Shown here: one piece after another, positions 1 to 8,027 of the stretch
Position numbering within the stretch: position 1 is the stretch's first letter
Layout: each line of letters starts with the position of its first letter
Source: Bacteroidota bacterium
GTDB lineage: Bacteria; Bacteroidota; Bacteroidia; Cytophagales; Cytophagaceae
Assembly: GCA_023392125.1 (NCBI GenBank)
Contig: JAEVZS010000029.1
Location: 8,716-72,715 of the forward strand
Reading direction: 5' to 3'
DNA length: 64,000 nucleotides
The notes under the pieces: model-generated
Seen by the model: the letters and a program-made list of their open reading frames with translations, nothing else
Told to the model about the DNA's origin: nothing
Database searches by the model: none
Position numbers and translations under genes: made by a program

Positions 1-164
1 TCCTTTATTATTTCAATTCGTTCAACCACACTCTCATCATAGTTTTTGTAGTTGTTGGTTTTGACATTTTCATCCACTATGCCTTGTATCAGACCAAGGT
101 TTTCATAATACCTTATGGTATGTATGGATACGCCTGTTCGTTTTGATAATTCATTAATAAGCAT
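1..164 (-). CDS. MerR-family transcriptional regulator (partial)
   Basis: Only the N-terminal ~54 residues lie in the window; the frame runs off the left edge. They form a MerR-type winged-helix DNA-binding domain: the opening MLINELSKRTGVSIHTIRYY is the classic helix-turn-helix plus the TIRYYE(N)LGLI wing start. MerR proteins bind as dimers to a dyad inside the promoter spacer and often control a divergent neighbour. Here the divergent neighbour is a Rossmann-fold protein at 274, and a perfect 9-bp inverted repeat (193-216) lies between them. The effector-binding half is not visible, so the signal sensed cannot be guessed. Family assignment is strong. Confidence 0.9.
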   Translation of the reverse strand, partial: MLINELSKRTGVSIHTIRYYENLGLIQGIVDENVKTNNYKNYDESVVERIEIIK

Positions 165-192
165 TGCTTTTATACAATTCTAAAAAAAGATA

Positions 193-216
193 AAGTATAG
201 AGCATAGTCTATACTT
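193..216. promoter_or_regulatory. Inverted repeat, probable MerR operator
   Basis: AAGTATAGA (193-201) is repeated as its exact reverse complement TCTATACTT (208-216) with a 6-nt spacer. It lies between the divergent MerR gene (starts 164) and the oxidoreductase gene at 274. MerR dimers typically bind a dyad of this size between the promoter elements. The dyad is seen directly; assignment to this regulator is inferred from position. Confidence 0.6.
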
Positions 217-273
217 ATCAGTTGCAAACATATGCTATATTTTTACTCTTTCAAAGTATTGGACAAAAGAAAA

Positions 274-927
274 ATGAAAGTAATAATAACAGGAACCACC
301 GGTATGATTGGCGAAGGCGTTTTGATAGAATGCATAGCCAACCCTCAAATAAAAGAAGTATTAAGCGTGAGCAGAAAGCCAACAGGAAAAAAGCACCCGA
401 AGCTGAAAGAGCACGTTGTCGCAGATTTTCTGTCACTTAAAGAAGACAATGAAGTATTGAAAGGATATGATGCCTGCTTCTATTGCGCAGGAATAAGCGC
501 CGTAGGAAAAACAGAAGAAGAATACAGGAAAGTAACTTATGATACAACCTTGCATTTTGCAAAGGTCCTGAATCCTAACCCGGGAATGTCATTCATTTAT
601 GTGAGCGGAGGCGGAACGGACAGCACCGAAAAAGGCAAAATGATGTGGGCAAGAGTAAAGGGAAAAACAGAAAATGACCTGGCAAAGCTCCCATTTAAAC
701 AAGCATTCGGTTTTCGGATAGGTTTTGTAAAACCCGCTGCCGGACAACAATATGTCTTAAGCTATTACAAATACATTTCGTGGCTGCTTCCACTCATAAA
801 AAACCTGTTTCCCTTTATGTACAATACCATGAAGCAGGTCACACAAGCGATGATTTATGTAGCCCGGCACGGGTATGAAAGTAATGTGATTTATGTAAAG
901 GACATTCATAAAATAAGCAAACAATAA
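274..927 (+). CDS. NAD(P)-binding Rossmann-fold (epimerase-like) protein
   Basis: 217-residue protein starting at ATG 274, immediately followed by the nucleotide-binding motif of extended/atypical SDR proteins (KVIITGTTGMIGEG, first ~16 residues). The length fits the small NAD(P)H-binding/epimerase-like group found beside MerR regulators in Bacteroidota. The frame is open to 232, but the Rossmann beta-strand begins at the chosen Met. No YxxxK pair as clear as in the downstream gene was found, so the substrate is unknown. It is divergent from MerR and only 5 nt from the next gene, so the two oxidoreductases are probably one operon controlled from 193-216. Confidence 0.8.
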   Translation: MKVIITGTTGMIGEGVLIECIANPQIKEVLSVSRKPTGKKHPKLKEHVVADFLSLKEDNEVLKGYDACFYCAGISAVGKTEEEYRKVTYDTTLHFAKVLNPNPGMSFIYVSGGGTDSTEKGKMMWARVKGKTENDLAKLPFKQAFGFRIGFVKPAAGQQYVLSYYKYISWLLPLIKNLFPFMYNTMKQVTQAMIYVARHGYESNVIYVKDIHKISKQ

Positions 928-932
928 GTAAA

Positions 933-1799
933 ATGGGAAATAAAACAGTACTGATTACAGGAAGCACGGACGGTATCGGAAAAGTCACTGCAAACGCATT
1001 GGCAAAGCGAGGCCGTACCGTCATCATACACGGACGCAACAAAGTCAAAGCAGAAAAGGTGTGCGAGGAAATAAAGTCCGAAACTGGCAATGACAAAGTC
1101 GATTATGTGATTGCTGATTTGCTTTTGCTGTCAGATGTAAAACGAATGGCAGAGGAGTTCAAGAAAAAGTACAACAGCCTGGACATTCTTATAAACAACG
1201 CAGGCGCTTTTTTCAATAAGCAAAGAGAAACTACAAAAGAGGGATTCGAAAAAACAATTACCCTTAACTTATTTGCTCCGTTCTTATTGACACAGCAATT
1301 GCTGGATGCATTGAAAAAAAGCCCTTCTGCAAGAATTATTAATCTTTCTTCGGCCATGCACAAACGTGGCGGGAAGCCTGATTTCAACGATTTTCAGTTA
1401 GAGAAAAGTTACCAGCCCGCCAGAGCATACGGACTTTCGAAATTATACCTCATTTGGGTAACCAGACACCTGGCAAAGCAACTGAAAGAAAAGGGAATGA
1501 CAAATATTACGGTCAATGCCTCACATCCGGGAGCCGTTGCCACCAATTTCGGGCAAGACGCAGACAAAGGGTTTCTAATCAATCTTATTTTCAGGATGGC
1601 ATTGCTGTTTATGGACAAACCTGAACAAGGAGCAAGAACAAGCATCTATTTAGCGACTTCCGCCGAAGTTGAAAACGTTACAGGTAAATTCTTTAACAAC
1701 AGGGAAAAAGAAGAACAAGCCGACGACAAATATTATTCGGCAGAAAACGAAAAAATTGTCTGGGATTACTGTATGAATATTGTCCGGCCCTATTTATAA
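933..1799 (+). CDS. Short-chain dehydrogenase/reductase
   Basis: 288-residue classical SDR. Visible motifs are the cofactor loop TGSTDGIGK (about residues 9-17), the NNAG motif (LINNAGAF, about 86-93), the catalytic Ser region (INLSSAMHK) and the active-site YGLSK. The His-Pro-Gly after strand 6 (ASHPGAVATNF) resembles retinol-dehydrogenase/WW-domain-oxidoreductase-like SDRs. It probably reduces or oxidises a small carbonyl/alcohol with NADP(H); the substrate is not deducible. Five bases downstream of the preceding Rossmann protein, hence co-transcribed with it and probably controlled by the MerR regulator at the window start. Confidence 0.9.
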   Translation: MGNKTVLITGSTDGIGKVTANALAKRGRTVIIHGRNKVKAEKVCEEIKSETGNDKVDYVIADLLLLSDVKRMAEEFKKKYNSLDILINNAGAFFNKQRETTKEGFEKTITLNLFAPFLLTQQLLDALKKSPSARIINLSSAMHKRGGKPDFNDFQLEKSYQPARAYGLSKLYLIWVTRHLAKQLKEKGMTNITVNASHPGAVATNFGQDADKGFLINLIFRMALLFMDKPEQGARTSIYLATSAEVENVTGKFFNNREKEEQADDKYYSAENEKIVWDYCMNIVRPYL

Positions 1800-2225
1800 A
1801 AGTCCTTAAGCATCACATTGTATAATGAATGCTATTTTAGCAAAAAAAATTCTGTTTGTAAACTCCTGGGTTAGTTGCCTGACAATACTTTCATATCAGT
1901 GCCCGATTGCGTATAATACATTTTAACCTGCAATCAAAACGGGCTGTAACCATTGGCGTGCTGATAACTCTGACAGGCTCAGCAGCGGCCATTATCGGAG
2001 CAGTAAAAAGTACCAGCGGTTTCATTGACGGACTTAGCATTGCAGGTGATTTATACTTGTTTTTGGCTTTTATTTAAGTGTTTCTTTCAGCCACCCACCT
2101 GTTGCAACCAGCACTGAAGTAACAATTAAAACAGGCGAAGAGATCATTTTTTACCTGTTTACATAATGAATTTTATTTTTTGCAACAATGCTGCATAACA
2201 TACTATTATTTATGTACCTTGTAGT
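1800..2225 (+). other. Intergenic region; weak ORF remnant and operator copy
   Basis: No convincing gene. A frame from about 1880 to 2077 reads a hydrophobic stretch (AVTIGVLITLTGSAAAIIG) but has no ATG after an upstream stop, so it may be a decayed membrane-protein fragment or chance. The right end carries one copy of the TTGCAACAATG operator (2180-2196) and an AT-rich stretch leading into the gene at 2226. Confidence 0.5.
2180..2196 (+). promoter_or_regulatory. Palindromic operator copy 1 (upstream of flavoprotein)
   Basis: TTGCAACAATGCTGCAT matches the perfect palindrome at 18946-18962 (minus-strand reading TTGCAACAATGTTGCAA) at 15 of 17 positions. It lies 29 nt upstream of the start codon at 2226. 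It is the only single copy of the five in the window; the others are paired at 7966-8019 and 18917-18962. It suggests that the flavoprotein/methyltransferase pair belongs to the same regulon as the lanthipeptide operon. Confidence 0.55.
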
Positions 2226-3227
2226 ATGACAAGAAGAGACCTCATAAAACAGGGCCTGATGGCATCTGTGACCTTAGCGGTTTCTCATCCTTTACTTTCA
2301 GCAATATCAACTATATCTATGCCTGAAAACAACCAATTTGACGTACTTATCATCGGTGGCAGCTATGCCGGACTTTCTGCCGCCATGGCGCTGGGTCGTT
2401 CATTACGAAACGTTCTGATCATTGACAGTGGTCTGCCCTGCAACCGACAGACTCCTCATTCACACAATTTTATCACGCAAGACGGTGAAAAACCGGGAGC
2501 GATAGCCGAAAAAGCCCGAGAGCAGGTATTGAAATACGACACCGTCCGGTTCCTGAATGACCTTGCCGTAGCCGGAAATAAAACCGAAAACGGCTTTAGG
2601 ATCAGCACACAGTCCGGCCGCAGTTTTGAGGCGCAGAAACTGATCATTGCTACCGGAATAAAAGACACCATGCCCGAAATCAACGGATTTGCAGACTGCT
2701 GGGGTATATCGGTGGTACACTGCCCCTACTGCCACGGCTACGAATTACGAAACAGAAAAACCGCCATCATGGCCAATGGCGAAAGAGCTTTTCATATCAC
2801 CTCGCTCGTCAGAAACCTTACCAGCGATCTCACAGTTCTTACCTCCGGCATAGCCGATTTTAAGGAAGATCAGCTCGCAAAACTAAGCCGGCACCGTATA
2901 AAAATCATCGAAACACCGGTTGCGGAAATTCTCCACAACAAGGGCTTCGCCAAAAACATACGCTTCCAGGATGGCAGCGCCATGGATGTTGAAGGTATAT
3001 ACGCTGCCGTTCCGTTTACGCAACATTCGGATATTCCTCTTTCACTGGGCTGTACACTGACTGAGCAAGGCTATATTCAGATTGACAACTTTCAAAAGAC
3101 CAGTGTAGAAGGCATTTTTGCCTGCGGAGACAATTCCTCGATGATGCGCTCGGTCGCCAATGCCGTATATACCGGCAACATTGCAGGAGTAATGGCCAAT
3201 AAGGAATTAACGGACGAGCGGTTCTGA
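2226..3227 (+). CDS. Thioredoxin-reductase/GliT-like FAD oxidoreductase with possible Tat signal
   Basis: 333 residues. After a 31-residue extension comes a two-Rossmann flavoprotein: the FAD motif VLIIGGSYAGLSAA (about 39-52), a redox-active CxxC in VVHCPYCHGYE (about 163-173), and the C-terminal FAD/GD motif GIFACGDNSS. The CPYCHGYE form, unlike the CATC of true thioredoxin reductase, resembles the GliT/HlmI dithiol-oxidase branch. The N-terminus TRRDLIKQGLMASVTLAV reads as a twin-arginine signal, unusual for this normally cytoplasmic family; an internal ATG at 2319 would give a leaderless protein. An operator copy (2180-2196) sits upstream. It may act on cysteine thiols or disulfides, perhaps of the lanthipeptide; that role is inference from shared regulation. 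Confidence 0.8.
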   Translation: MTRRDLIKQGLMASVTLAVSHPLLSAISTISMPENNQFDVLIIGGSYAGLSAAMALGRSLRNVLIIDSGLPCNRQTPHSHNFITQDGEKPGAIAEKAREQVLKYDTVRFLNDLAVAGNKTENGFRISTQSGRSFEAQKLIIATGIKDTMPEINGFADCWGISVVHCPYCHGYELRNRKTAIMANGERAFHITSLVRNLTSDLTVLTSGIADFKEDQLAKLSRHRIKIIETPVAEILHNKGFAKNIRFQDGSAMDVEGIYAAVPFTQHSDIPLSLGCTLTEQGYIQIDNFQKTSVEGIFACGDNSSMMRSVANAVYTGNIAGVMANKELTDERF

Positions 3228-3263
3228 TCTGCTTCATTGTATAAACTCGAAAAGGTAAACACC

Positions 3264-3869
3264 ATGGCTGAATTTTGGGAGTCACACTTTAAGGAAAAGA
3301 AAGAAATGTGGGGACTGGAACCTGCGCTTTCTGCCATCATCACGAAAGATTTTTTTGTGGAGAAAGGCATACAAAACATGCTGATTCCCGGTATCGGCTA
3401 TGGACGAAACGCCCGGATTTTCGCAGAAGCAGGAATGTCGGTAACAGGAATTGAAGTATCTGAAACAGCGATTGCACTGGCCACAAAGCATTACGGCACC
3501 GATATGACAATCTATCATGGATCGGTAACCGATATGCCCTTTGACAATATGCTGTATGACGGAATTTTCTGCCATGCCCTGATTCATCTGCTGGACAGCG
3601 GAGAACGGGAAAAACTGATCCGGGACTGCTATAATCAGCTCACAGAAAACGGATATATGTTTTTTTCAGCCATCTCCAAAGAAGCGCACACCTATGGTCA
3701 GGGCAGAGAGCTTGGCAAAGACCGGTTTGAACTGTTTGGCGGAGTATCTATGTACTTTTATGACAGAGCGTCGATCCACTCCGAATTTGAACAGGCTGGC
3801 TTATTCGAGATTGAAGAAATTACTGATACCTATCCTTTTTTTCTGATAAAATGCCGGAAGACAACTTAA
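3264..3869 (+). CDS. Class I SAM-dependent methyltransferase
   Basis: 201 residues from ATG 3264, which is preceded by AAGG; a TTG frame extends to 3237 but adds nothing conserved. The SAM-binding glycine-rich motif is MLIPGIGYGRNARIFAEAGM (about residues 38-57), followed by the acidic strand-2 end VTGIEVSE. Overall it resembles TehB/Methyltransf_25-type small-molecule methyltransferases. It lies 36 nt after the GliT-like flavoprotein and ends before a strong bidirectional terminator (3910-3938), so the two form a transcription unit. A thiol or small-molecule substrate is plausible given the partner enzyme, but nothing in the sequence fixes it. Confidence 0.85.
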   Translation: MAEFWESHFKEKKEMWGLEPALSAIITKDFFVEKGIQNMLIPGIGYGRNARIFAEAGMSVTGIEVSETAIALATKHYGTDMTIYHGSVTDMPFDNMLYDGIFCHALIHLLDSGEREKLIRDCYNQLTENGYMFFSAISKEAHTYGQGRELGKDRFELFGGVSMYFYDRASIHSEFEQAGLFEIEEITDTYPFFLIKCRKTT

Positions 3870-3909
3870 ACTGAAATTCTCTGATATTGCAAGAAACGAC
3901 ATATATATA

Positions 3910-3938
3910 GCAGGGAAATGGTGACATCATTTCCCTGC
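3910..3938. terminator. Bidirectional terminator hairpin
   Basis: GCAGGGAAATG (3910-3920) pairs perfectly with CATTTCCCTGC (3928-3938) across a 7-nt loop, between the convergent ends of the methyltransferase (3869) and the DUF4625 lipoprotein (3954). Flanking A/T tracts exist on the left side. Confidence 0.75.
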
Positions 3939-3953
3939 AACCAAGCCTGTCCG

Positions 3954-4769
3954 TTAACGGCTTATCTCAAAATATACGTTCCTGGTGGTATGATTCCCCG
4001 AAGCATCATATACCTGAACGGTAAAAGTATATTTTCCCGGAACGGGCGCCAACGGGAAATCATAAAGCAGTCTATAGTCCGCAGTCTGGCCGCTCTCGCC
4101 AAAATAATACTGCTCCACGGTATATTCTGTCCCTCCGGGATCACTATAGCTTATTTCTATCCGTCCACCCTGCAAATCGCTGTTATCTGTTATACCAAGC
4201 GCAATTTCAACACTTGAACCGATCAGAATATTTTTTCGGATCTCCATCTCCGGCGGCGATATATCGGCCTGATTGATGACCTGCAGGCTATATACTGCCA
4301 TGTCCGCTTCATTTCCTTGCTGATCCAGCGCCTGCAACATAAAGTGATAATCTCCGGCCTGAATATCATCCGGCACGACCAATTCTCTGACAAGGGTATA
4401 GTCTGTTCCCTCCAGTTGCTCAATCTCAATCAGCTGCCAGCGTTTTGCTCCGGCCACAGTACGATGACTGTGACAATCAAAATTGCTGTGGATATCGATC
4501 TTGTACTGGGCAAGCCCGGCGCGGGCTTTGAAATTGATTTCCATACGCAGCACCTGCGAAGTATGCAAGGGAATGACATGAGACTCTTCTGCTCCGCATA
4601 CCATACCCGCACCTGCCTCCGGAGACAGCCTCAGCATCACAATCTGAGGCTTCTCGGGAAGTCCGGCATCCGGAAGCGGTTCCTTTTCCCGACATCCGGA
4701 AAAAAGCAGCAGTAAGGCTGCCTGAAAAAAAACACGTTTTAGCATCATTATGTATACTGACTTTAACAT
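3954..4769 (-). CDS. DUF4625-type lipoprotein, two tandem domains
   Basis: 271 residues beginning with a lipoprotein signal: hydrophobic run, then LLLLFSGCREKE, where Cys is the lipidation site. Two DUF4625-like beta-sandwich units follow. The first contains a histidine-rich motif, IDIHSNFDCHSH, which could bind a metal; the second (from roughly residue 170) lacks it. DUF4625 proteins are Bacteroidota envelope proteins of unknown function. The start at 4769 lies 6 nt after the stop of the upstream gene (4776), so translation is probably coupled; Met codons at 4748/4745 are alternatives. It is the last gene of the minus-strand unit led by the T9SS protein at 7947, and so lies downstream of the paired operator 7966-8019. 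Confidence 0.75.
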   Translation of the reverse strand: MLKSVYIMMLKRVFFQAALLLLFSGCREKEPLPDAGLPEKPQIVMLRLSPEAGAGMVCGAEESHVIPLHTSQVLRMEINFKARAGLAQYKIDIHSNFDCHSHRTVAGAKRWQLIEIEQLEGTDYTLVRELVVPDDIQAGDYHFMLQALDQQGNEADMAVYSLQVINQADISPPEMEIRKNILIGSSVEIALGITDNSDLQGGRIEISYSDPGGTEYTVEQYYFGESGQTADYRLLYDFPLAPVPGKYTFTVQVYDASGNHTTRNVYFEISR

Positions 4770-4775
4770 ACAGCC

Positions 4776-5717
4776 TTATTGTGCGCTAAACCTTCCGGCC
4801 ACAGCCCCTTTGTCTGTACGTATTATATACACATAGGCTCCCCGGGCAAAAGTGCTGAGGTCAATCGTAAGTTCGCTGTTACCCGCAGAGCGCATACCGG
4901 CACTGATCTGCCCGACAGGATGCCCTTGCACATCTGTAATATCGACGGTCACTACAGCAGACTCTCTCAAATACAATGGAAGCACAATATAGCCCGAAGC
5001 CGGATTCGGATAAGGCGCGCTAAGACTCAGAGATCCGGACGATACAGTTGCCTTATCAAAGCCGGTAATACCAGTAAACTCGACAACCGGGTACAATGCA
5101 AAATGCACCATATCCATGTCGGCCGGGGTAAAGTTCTGGGTGGCATAATCTCTCCATGCTACCGACGAATGACTGTGAAACTGAAGCACATTTCGTCCTT
5201 TGTCCGAAATCGCATTGGATGTTCTGGAGCCGTCCGGGCTACACAGCAGACCGATGGTATCACCGTCATAGCCTCCATGTGCGTAATCATACAGATCCAG
5301 CGCTACAAAAAACGAATCGCTTACACTTACAGGAGAATCAAACCAGGTAGTCATAGCCTTGCCACTCAGATCCAGATCCCGGTAGGCTACCTCTTTTGCT
5401 GCCAGTTTGCCGGCAGGAAAACGGCTGGTACCCACTTCAAAAATATTGAAAGATACCTTATTGCCCGGATTGGCATACACGCCGGTCAGATGACTGATTA
5501 CGCCAAGGACACGTGCTGAACCGGCAATAGTATACTTTTCGGCAAACTGCTGCCGGTAGTTGCTGTTATGCCCCAGATAATATCCCCAGCTGCCGGGACT
5601 GGTATAGGTATAGGCCACCAGCGATACATCTGCGGAGTGGTTACGCAATGTATCCTGTGCGTATGCACGAGAAATACATACGAAAGATATGACTAAAATC
5701 AATAAACGTATCATCAT
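4776..5717 (-). CDS. T9SS-exported protein (type A sorting domain)
   Basis: 313 residues from the tandem ATG at 5717/5714; a TTG frame runs to 5744. A Sec signal peptide (MMIRLLILVISFVCISRAYAQ) is followed by a ~200-residue domain I do not recognise, with His-containing segments (LQFHSHSSV, YDYAHGGYDGD). The C-terminal ~80 residues form a type A sorting domain (PYPNPASGYIVLPL near its start, RGAYVYIIRT near the end), which directs outer-membrane crossing and surface attachment or release. It sits between two other envelope genes of the same orientation, 6 nt from the DUF4625 lipoprotein gene. A hairpin (5750-5777) precedes it, so it may be expressed less than the gene upstream. Confidence 0.8.
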   Translation of the reverse strand: MMIRLLILVISFVCISRAYAQDTLRNHSADVSLVAYTYTSPGSWGYYLGHNSNYRQQFAEKYTIAGSARVLGVISHLTGVYANPGNKVSFNIFEVGTSRFPAGKLAAKEVAYRDLDLSGKAMTTWFDSPVSVSDSFFVALDLYDYAHGGYDGDTIGLLCSPDGSRTSNAISDKGRNVLQFHSHSSVAWRDYATQNFTPADMDMVHFALYPVVEFTGITGFDKATVSSGSLSLSAPYPNPASGYIVLPLYLRESAVVTVDITDVQGHPVGQISAGMRSAGNSELTIDLSTFARGAYVYIIRTDKGAVAGRFSAQ

Positions 5718-5749
5718 GGTATATAGGCTGTTTGGATTGGACAAAAGAC

Positions 5750-5777
5750 TTTAAATCCGGACCTCTCCGGATTTAAA
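5750..5777 (-). terminator. 12-bp stem hairpin between two T9SS genes
   Basis: TTTAAATCCGGA (5750-5761) and TCCGGATTTAAA (5766-5777) pair perfectly around a 4-nt loop, 14 nt beyond the stop of the gene ending at 5791. On the minus strand the stem is followed by AGTCTTTTG, a modest T run. It could be a partial terminator or an mRNA-stabilising element that sets the ratio of the two proteins. Confidence 0.65.
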
Positions 5778-5790
5778 ATCATAGATCTGA

Positions 5791-7947
5791 CTATCGGTTA
5801 ATCACCAGTTTGCGTACGCCCTCATTGCCCTCGTTACGGACAATGCATACATACATGCCGTTGGGTATCGTTGACGGAATCTGCCAGTGAAACGTATTGC
5901 CCCCGGTATGGGCCGATATTTTAAAAGAAGCCACTTGCTCTCCGCTCAACCGGACAATATCAATGACGGCTTCCACGCCGGCAGCAGCCATAAACTCGAT
6001 ATACACACTCTCTCCTGCCGGATTGGGATAGGCACTGACCTGCGACATACCGGCCGGTACATGGGATTTATTCAAAGCCAATACCTTGTTGTCCGAATAG
6101 TGCAGGATAGCCCCGCCGGCTCCGGATATCCAGCCGGTATTGATATCCAGAAAACTCAGGGAATAGGCAAAAGGTACTGTTTCATAATCCCAGGTTTCGC
6201 CACCGTCTTCCGTAGTCAGCAAATATCCGTAGCGTCCTATGATATATCCCTGTCTGTCATTCAAAAACTGTACTTCGTACAGATCAATAGATCCGTCATT
6301 GATATCGGGGTACAAAAAGGTAACAGGACTGGTTTGCGGCACCCAGGAAACACCCCCGTCAGTCGTATGCAATATAGTGGCGCTGTCTCCTACGGCCCAG
6401 CCTTCTTCCGCATTGATGAAAAAGACCGAGTTAAGATTTCTGCCTGTACCACTGGTCTGAGCCCTCCAGGACATGCCATCGCTGGTATGCAGGATGACAC
6501 CATTGGTTCCGCTTGCCCAGCCCTGAACAGGTGAAACAAAGTATAATCCTTTCAGCGCTTCCGCAGTCCCCGTATACTGGTAAACCCAGGTAGCGCCCCC
6601 ATCGGTCGTATGCAGGATATGATCCAGTGTGTCTCCCACAGCCCAACCCTGAGTGGTATTCACAAAATGTACCGCATGAATATGCTTACCCGTACCCGTA
6701 TGCTGAACCACCCAGTCTGCTCCGCCATTGACAGTCCGTAGCATCATTCCGTTTCTTCCGGCAATCCATACATGACCGGCATCCGCCACCGCGATATCCA
6801 GCAGACGCTGATCTGTATTACTTTGTTGCTCAACCCAGGTCGCTCCGCCATTTTCCGTATACAATATAGTACCATCATCTCCTGCCGTCCATCCAGTGGT
6901 TTTATCTGCAAACCGGATACTGCGCAAGGCCACCTGAGTACCTTTTACCTGACTTTGCCAGTCGGTGCCGTTGTCTGTACGGGCAATCACTCCGATACCC
7001 GCTGCAAATCCGTACTGAGCATTCAGCATCTTTACATCCAGTATGGTATTCCAGCCGGGTTCCTGATAGCTCTTTGTCCAGGTCACACCGCCATCACTGG
7101 TAAAGTGAATTCCCCCGTAATTGTCAGAAACATATCCCTGCATGGCATCTAAAAAATCAATGCTCGTCAGATAAGTCCAGCGGTCCGGCCTTGGCTGCCC
7201 CGCGGTCTGCTGCCAGGTCTCTCCGCCATCGGTCGTCACAAACAGCGTATCATCCCGCTGTGCATAACCCGTAAGCGCATCCGGAAAATCAATGTCTGCA
7301 AACTCTCTGAAATTGAGTGAAGGATCGGGCGTGGTTTTCAGCGTCCAGGTTGCTCCGCCATCGGTGGTTTTGAATAGTTCATTGTTATGCCCTGCTGCGA
7401 AACCGGTATGGGCATCCAGAAAATACAGTGTACTGAATCCGCCCTCTGAGAATGATCCGTGCGCCTGCTCTGTCCAGCTGTCCCCGCCGTCGTCTGTCCG
7501 GACGATCACCGGAAAACCATCAGCAAGACCGGCAAGCCAGCCTGTACGCTCATCGGCAAAAAAAACCGCGGAAAACTGAGGCGAAGTCAGCCCTGTCGAC
7601 AAAGGCTGCCAGTTGGCTCCGCCATCGGTAGTCTTTAGCACGGTACCCTGCAGACTGACAATCCAGCCCGTACGCTCATTGATAAAAGAGCTGGCGAGAA
7701 AACGCTCCCGGACTCCGTTATTCTTTATTTCCCAGTACTGCCCGCCATCGGTGGTTTTCAGCCATTCTCCGTTGTCGCCAAACACATATACTGTATGGAC
7801 ATCAAATACTTCACTGGTCCAGAATGTGGTAGATCCGGGAAGGGGATTCTGCCAGGTCCACTCCGGCTGTCCATACACCAGCGATGTCATAATCAGCAAA
7901 GTCCACATGATTATGAATGTCTTCCGATCAGGTAATCGTCTTTTCAT
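5791..7947 (-). CDS. Large T9SS-exported BNR/Ycf48-like repeat protein
   Basis: 718 residues from ATG 7947; a TTG frame extends to 7989 but crosses the operator. A signal peptide (cationic MKRRLPDRK, hydrophobic core, then VYG-QPEW) leads into about a dozen repeats of the TTDGGxTW type with GWxxG blades, i.e. a Ycf48/BNR-like beta-propeller. The C-terminal ~80 residues are a type A sorting domain (SAYPNPAGESVYIEF; NGMYVCIVRN). The function is unknown; such propellers bind proteins or glycans at the surface. It is divergent from the RRE-methyltransferase, and both starts flank a 20-bp perfect inverted repeat (7967-8018), which implies joint control with the lanthipeptide genes. Confidence 0.85.
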   Translation of the reverse strand: MKRRLPDRKTFIIMWTLLIMTSLVYGQPEWTWQNPLPGSTTFWTSEVFDVHTVYVFGDNGEWLKTTDGGQYWEIKNNGVRERFLASSFINERTGWIVSLQGTVLKTTDGGANWQPLSTGLTSPQFSAVFFADERTGWLAGLADGFPVIVRTDDGGDSWTEQAHGSFSEGGFSTLYFLDAHTGFAAGHNNELFKTTDGGATWTLKTTPDPSLNFREFADIDFPDALTGYAQRDDTLFVTTDGGETWQQTAGQPRPDRWTYLTSIDFLDAMQGYVSDNYGGIHFTSDGGVTWTKSYQEPGWNTILDVKMLNAQYGFAAGIGVIARTDNGTDWQSQVKGTQVALRSIRFADKTTGWTAGDDGTILYTENGGATWVEQQSNTDQRLLDIAVADAGHVWIAGRNGMMLRTVNGGADWVVQHTGTGKHIHAVHFVNTTQGWAVGDTLDHILHTTDGGATWVYQYTGTAEALKGLYFVSPVQGWASGTNGVILHTSDGMSWRAQTSGTGRNLNSVFFINAEEGWAVGDSATILHTTDGGVSWVPQTSPVTFLYPDINDGSIDLYEVQFLNDRQGYIIGRYGYLLTTEDGGETWDYETVPFAYSLSFLDINTGWISGAGGAILHYSDNKVLALNKSHVPAGMSQVSAYPNPAGESVYIEFMAAAGVEAVIDIVRLSGEQVASFKISAHTGGNTFHWQIPSTIPNGMYVCIVRNEGNEGVRKLVINR

Positions 7948-7965
7948 ATTATCTATACTATTTAA

Positions 7966-7982
7966 TTGAAACATTGTTGCAA
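7966..7982 (-). promoter_or_regulatory. Palindromic operator copy 2
   Basis: Read on the minus strand this is TTGCAACAATGTTTCAA, matching the perfect operator at 18946-18962 at 16 of 17 positions. It is the left arm of a larger perfect 20-bp inverted repeat (7967-7986 with 7999-8018, 12-nt spacer). It lies about 20 nt upstream of the T9SS gene start at 7947 and probably overlaps that gene's promoter. Confidence 0.7.
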
Positions 7983-8002
7983 TATACAACCTGTTTTATA
8001 TA

Positions 8003-8019
8003 TTGCAACAATGTTTCAT
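8003..8019 (+). promoter_or_regulatory. Palindromic operator copy 3
   Basis: TTGCAACAATGTTTCAT matches the perfect operator at 15 of 17 positions and mirrors copy 2. It lies 8 nt upstream of the ATG at 8028. TATATTGC (7999-8006), a near match to the Bacteroidota -7 box TAnnTTTG, overlaps it, and by symmetry the same octamer faces the opposite gene. Binding here would block both divergent promoters. Confidence 0.7.
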
Positions 8020-8027
8020 AAACAAAA

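Noticed and set aside
1880..2077. Hydrophobic open frame upstream of the flavoprotein
   Set aside because: No start codon after the in-frame stop and too short to support a family; kept only as a possible remnant.
7966..8019. 20-bp inverted repeat considered as a transcription terminator
   Set aside because: It lies between divergent start codons, not at gene ends, and its arms match operator sites at 18.9 kb.
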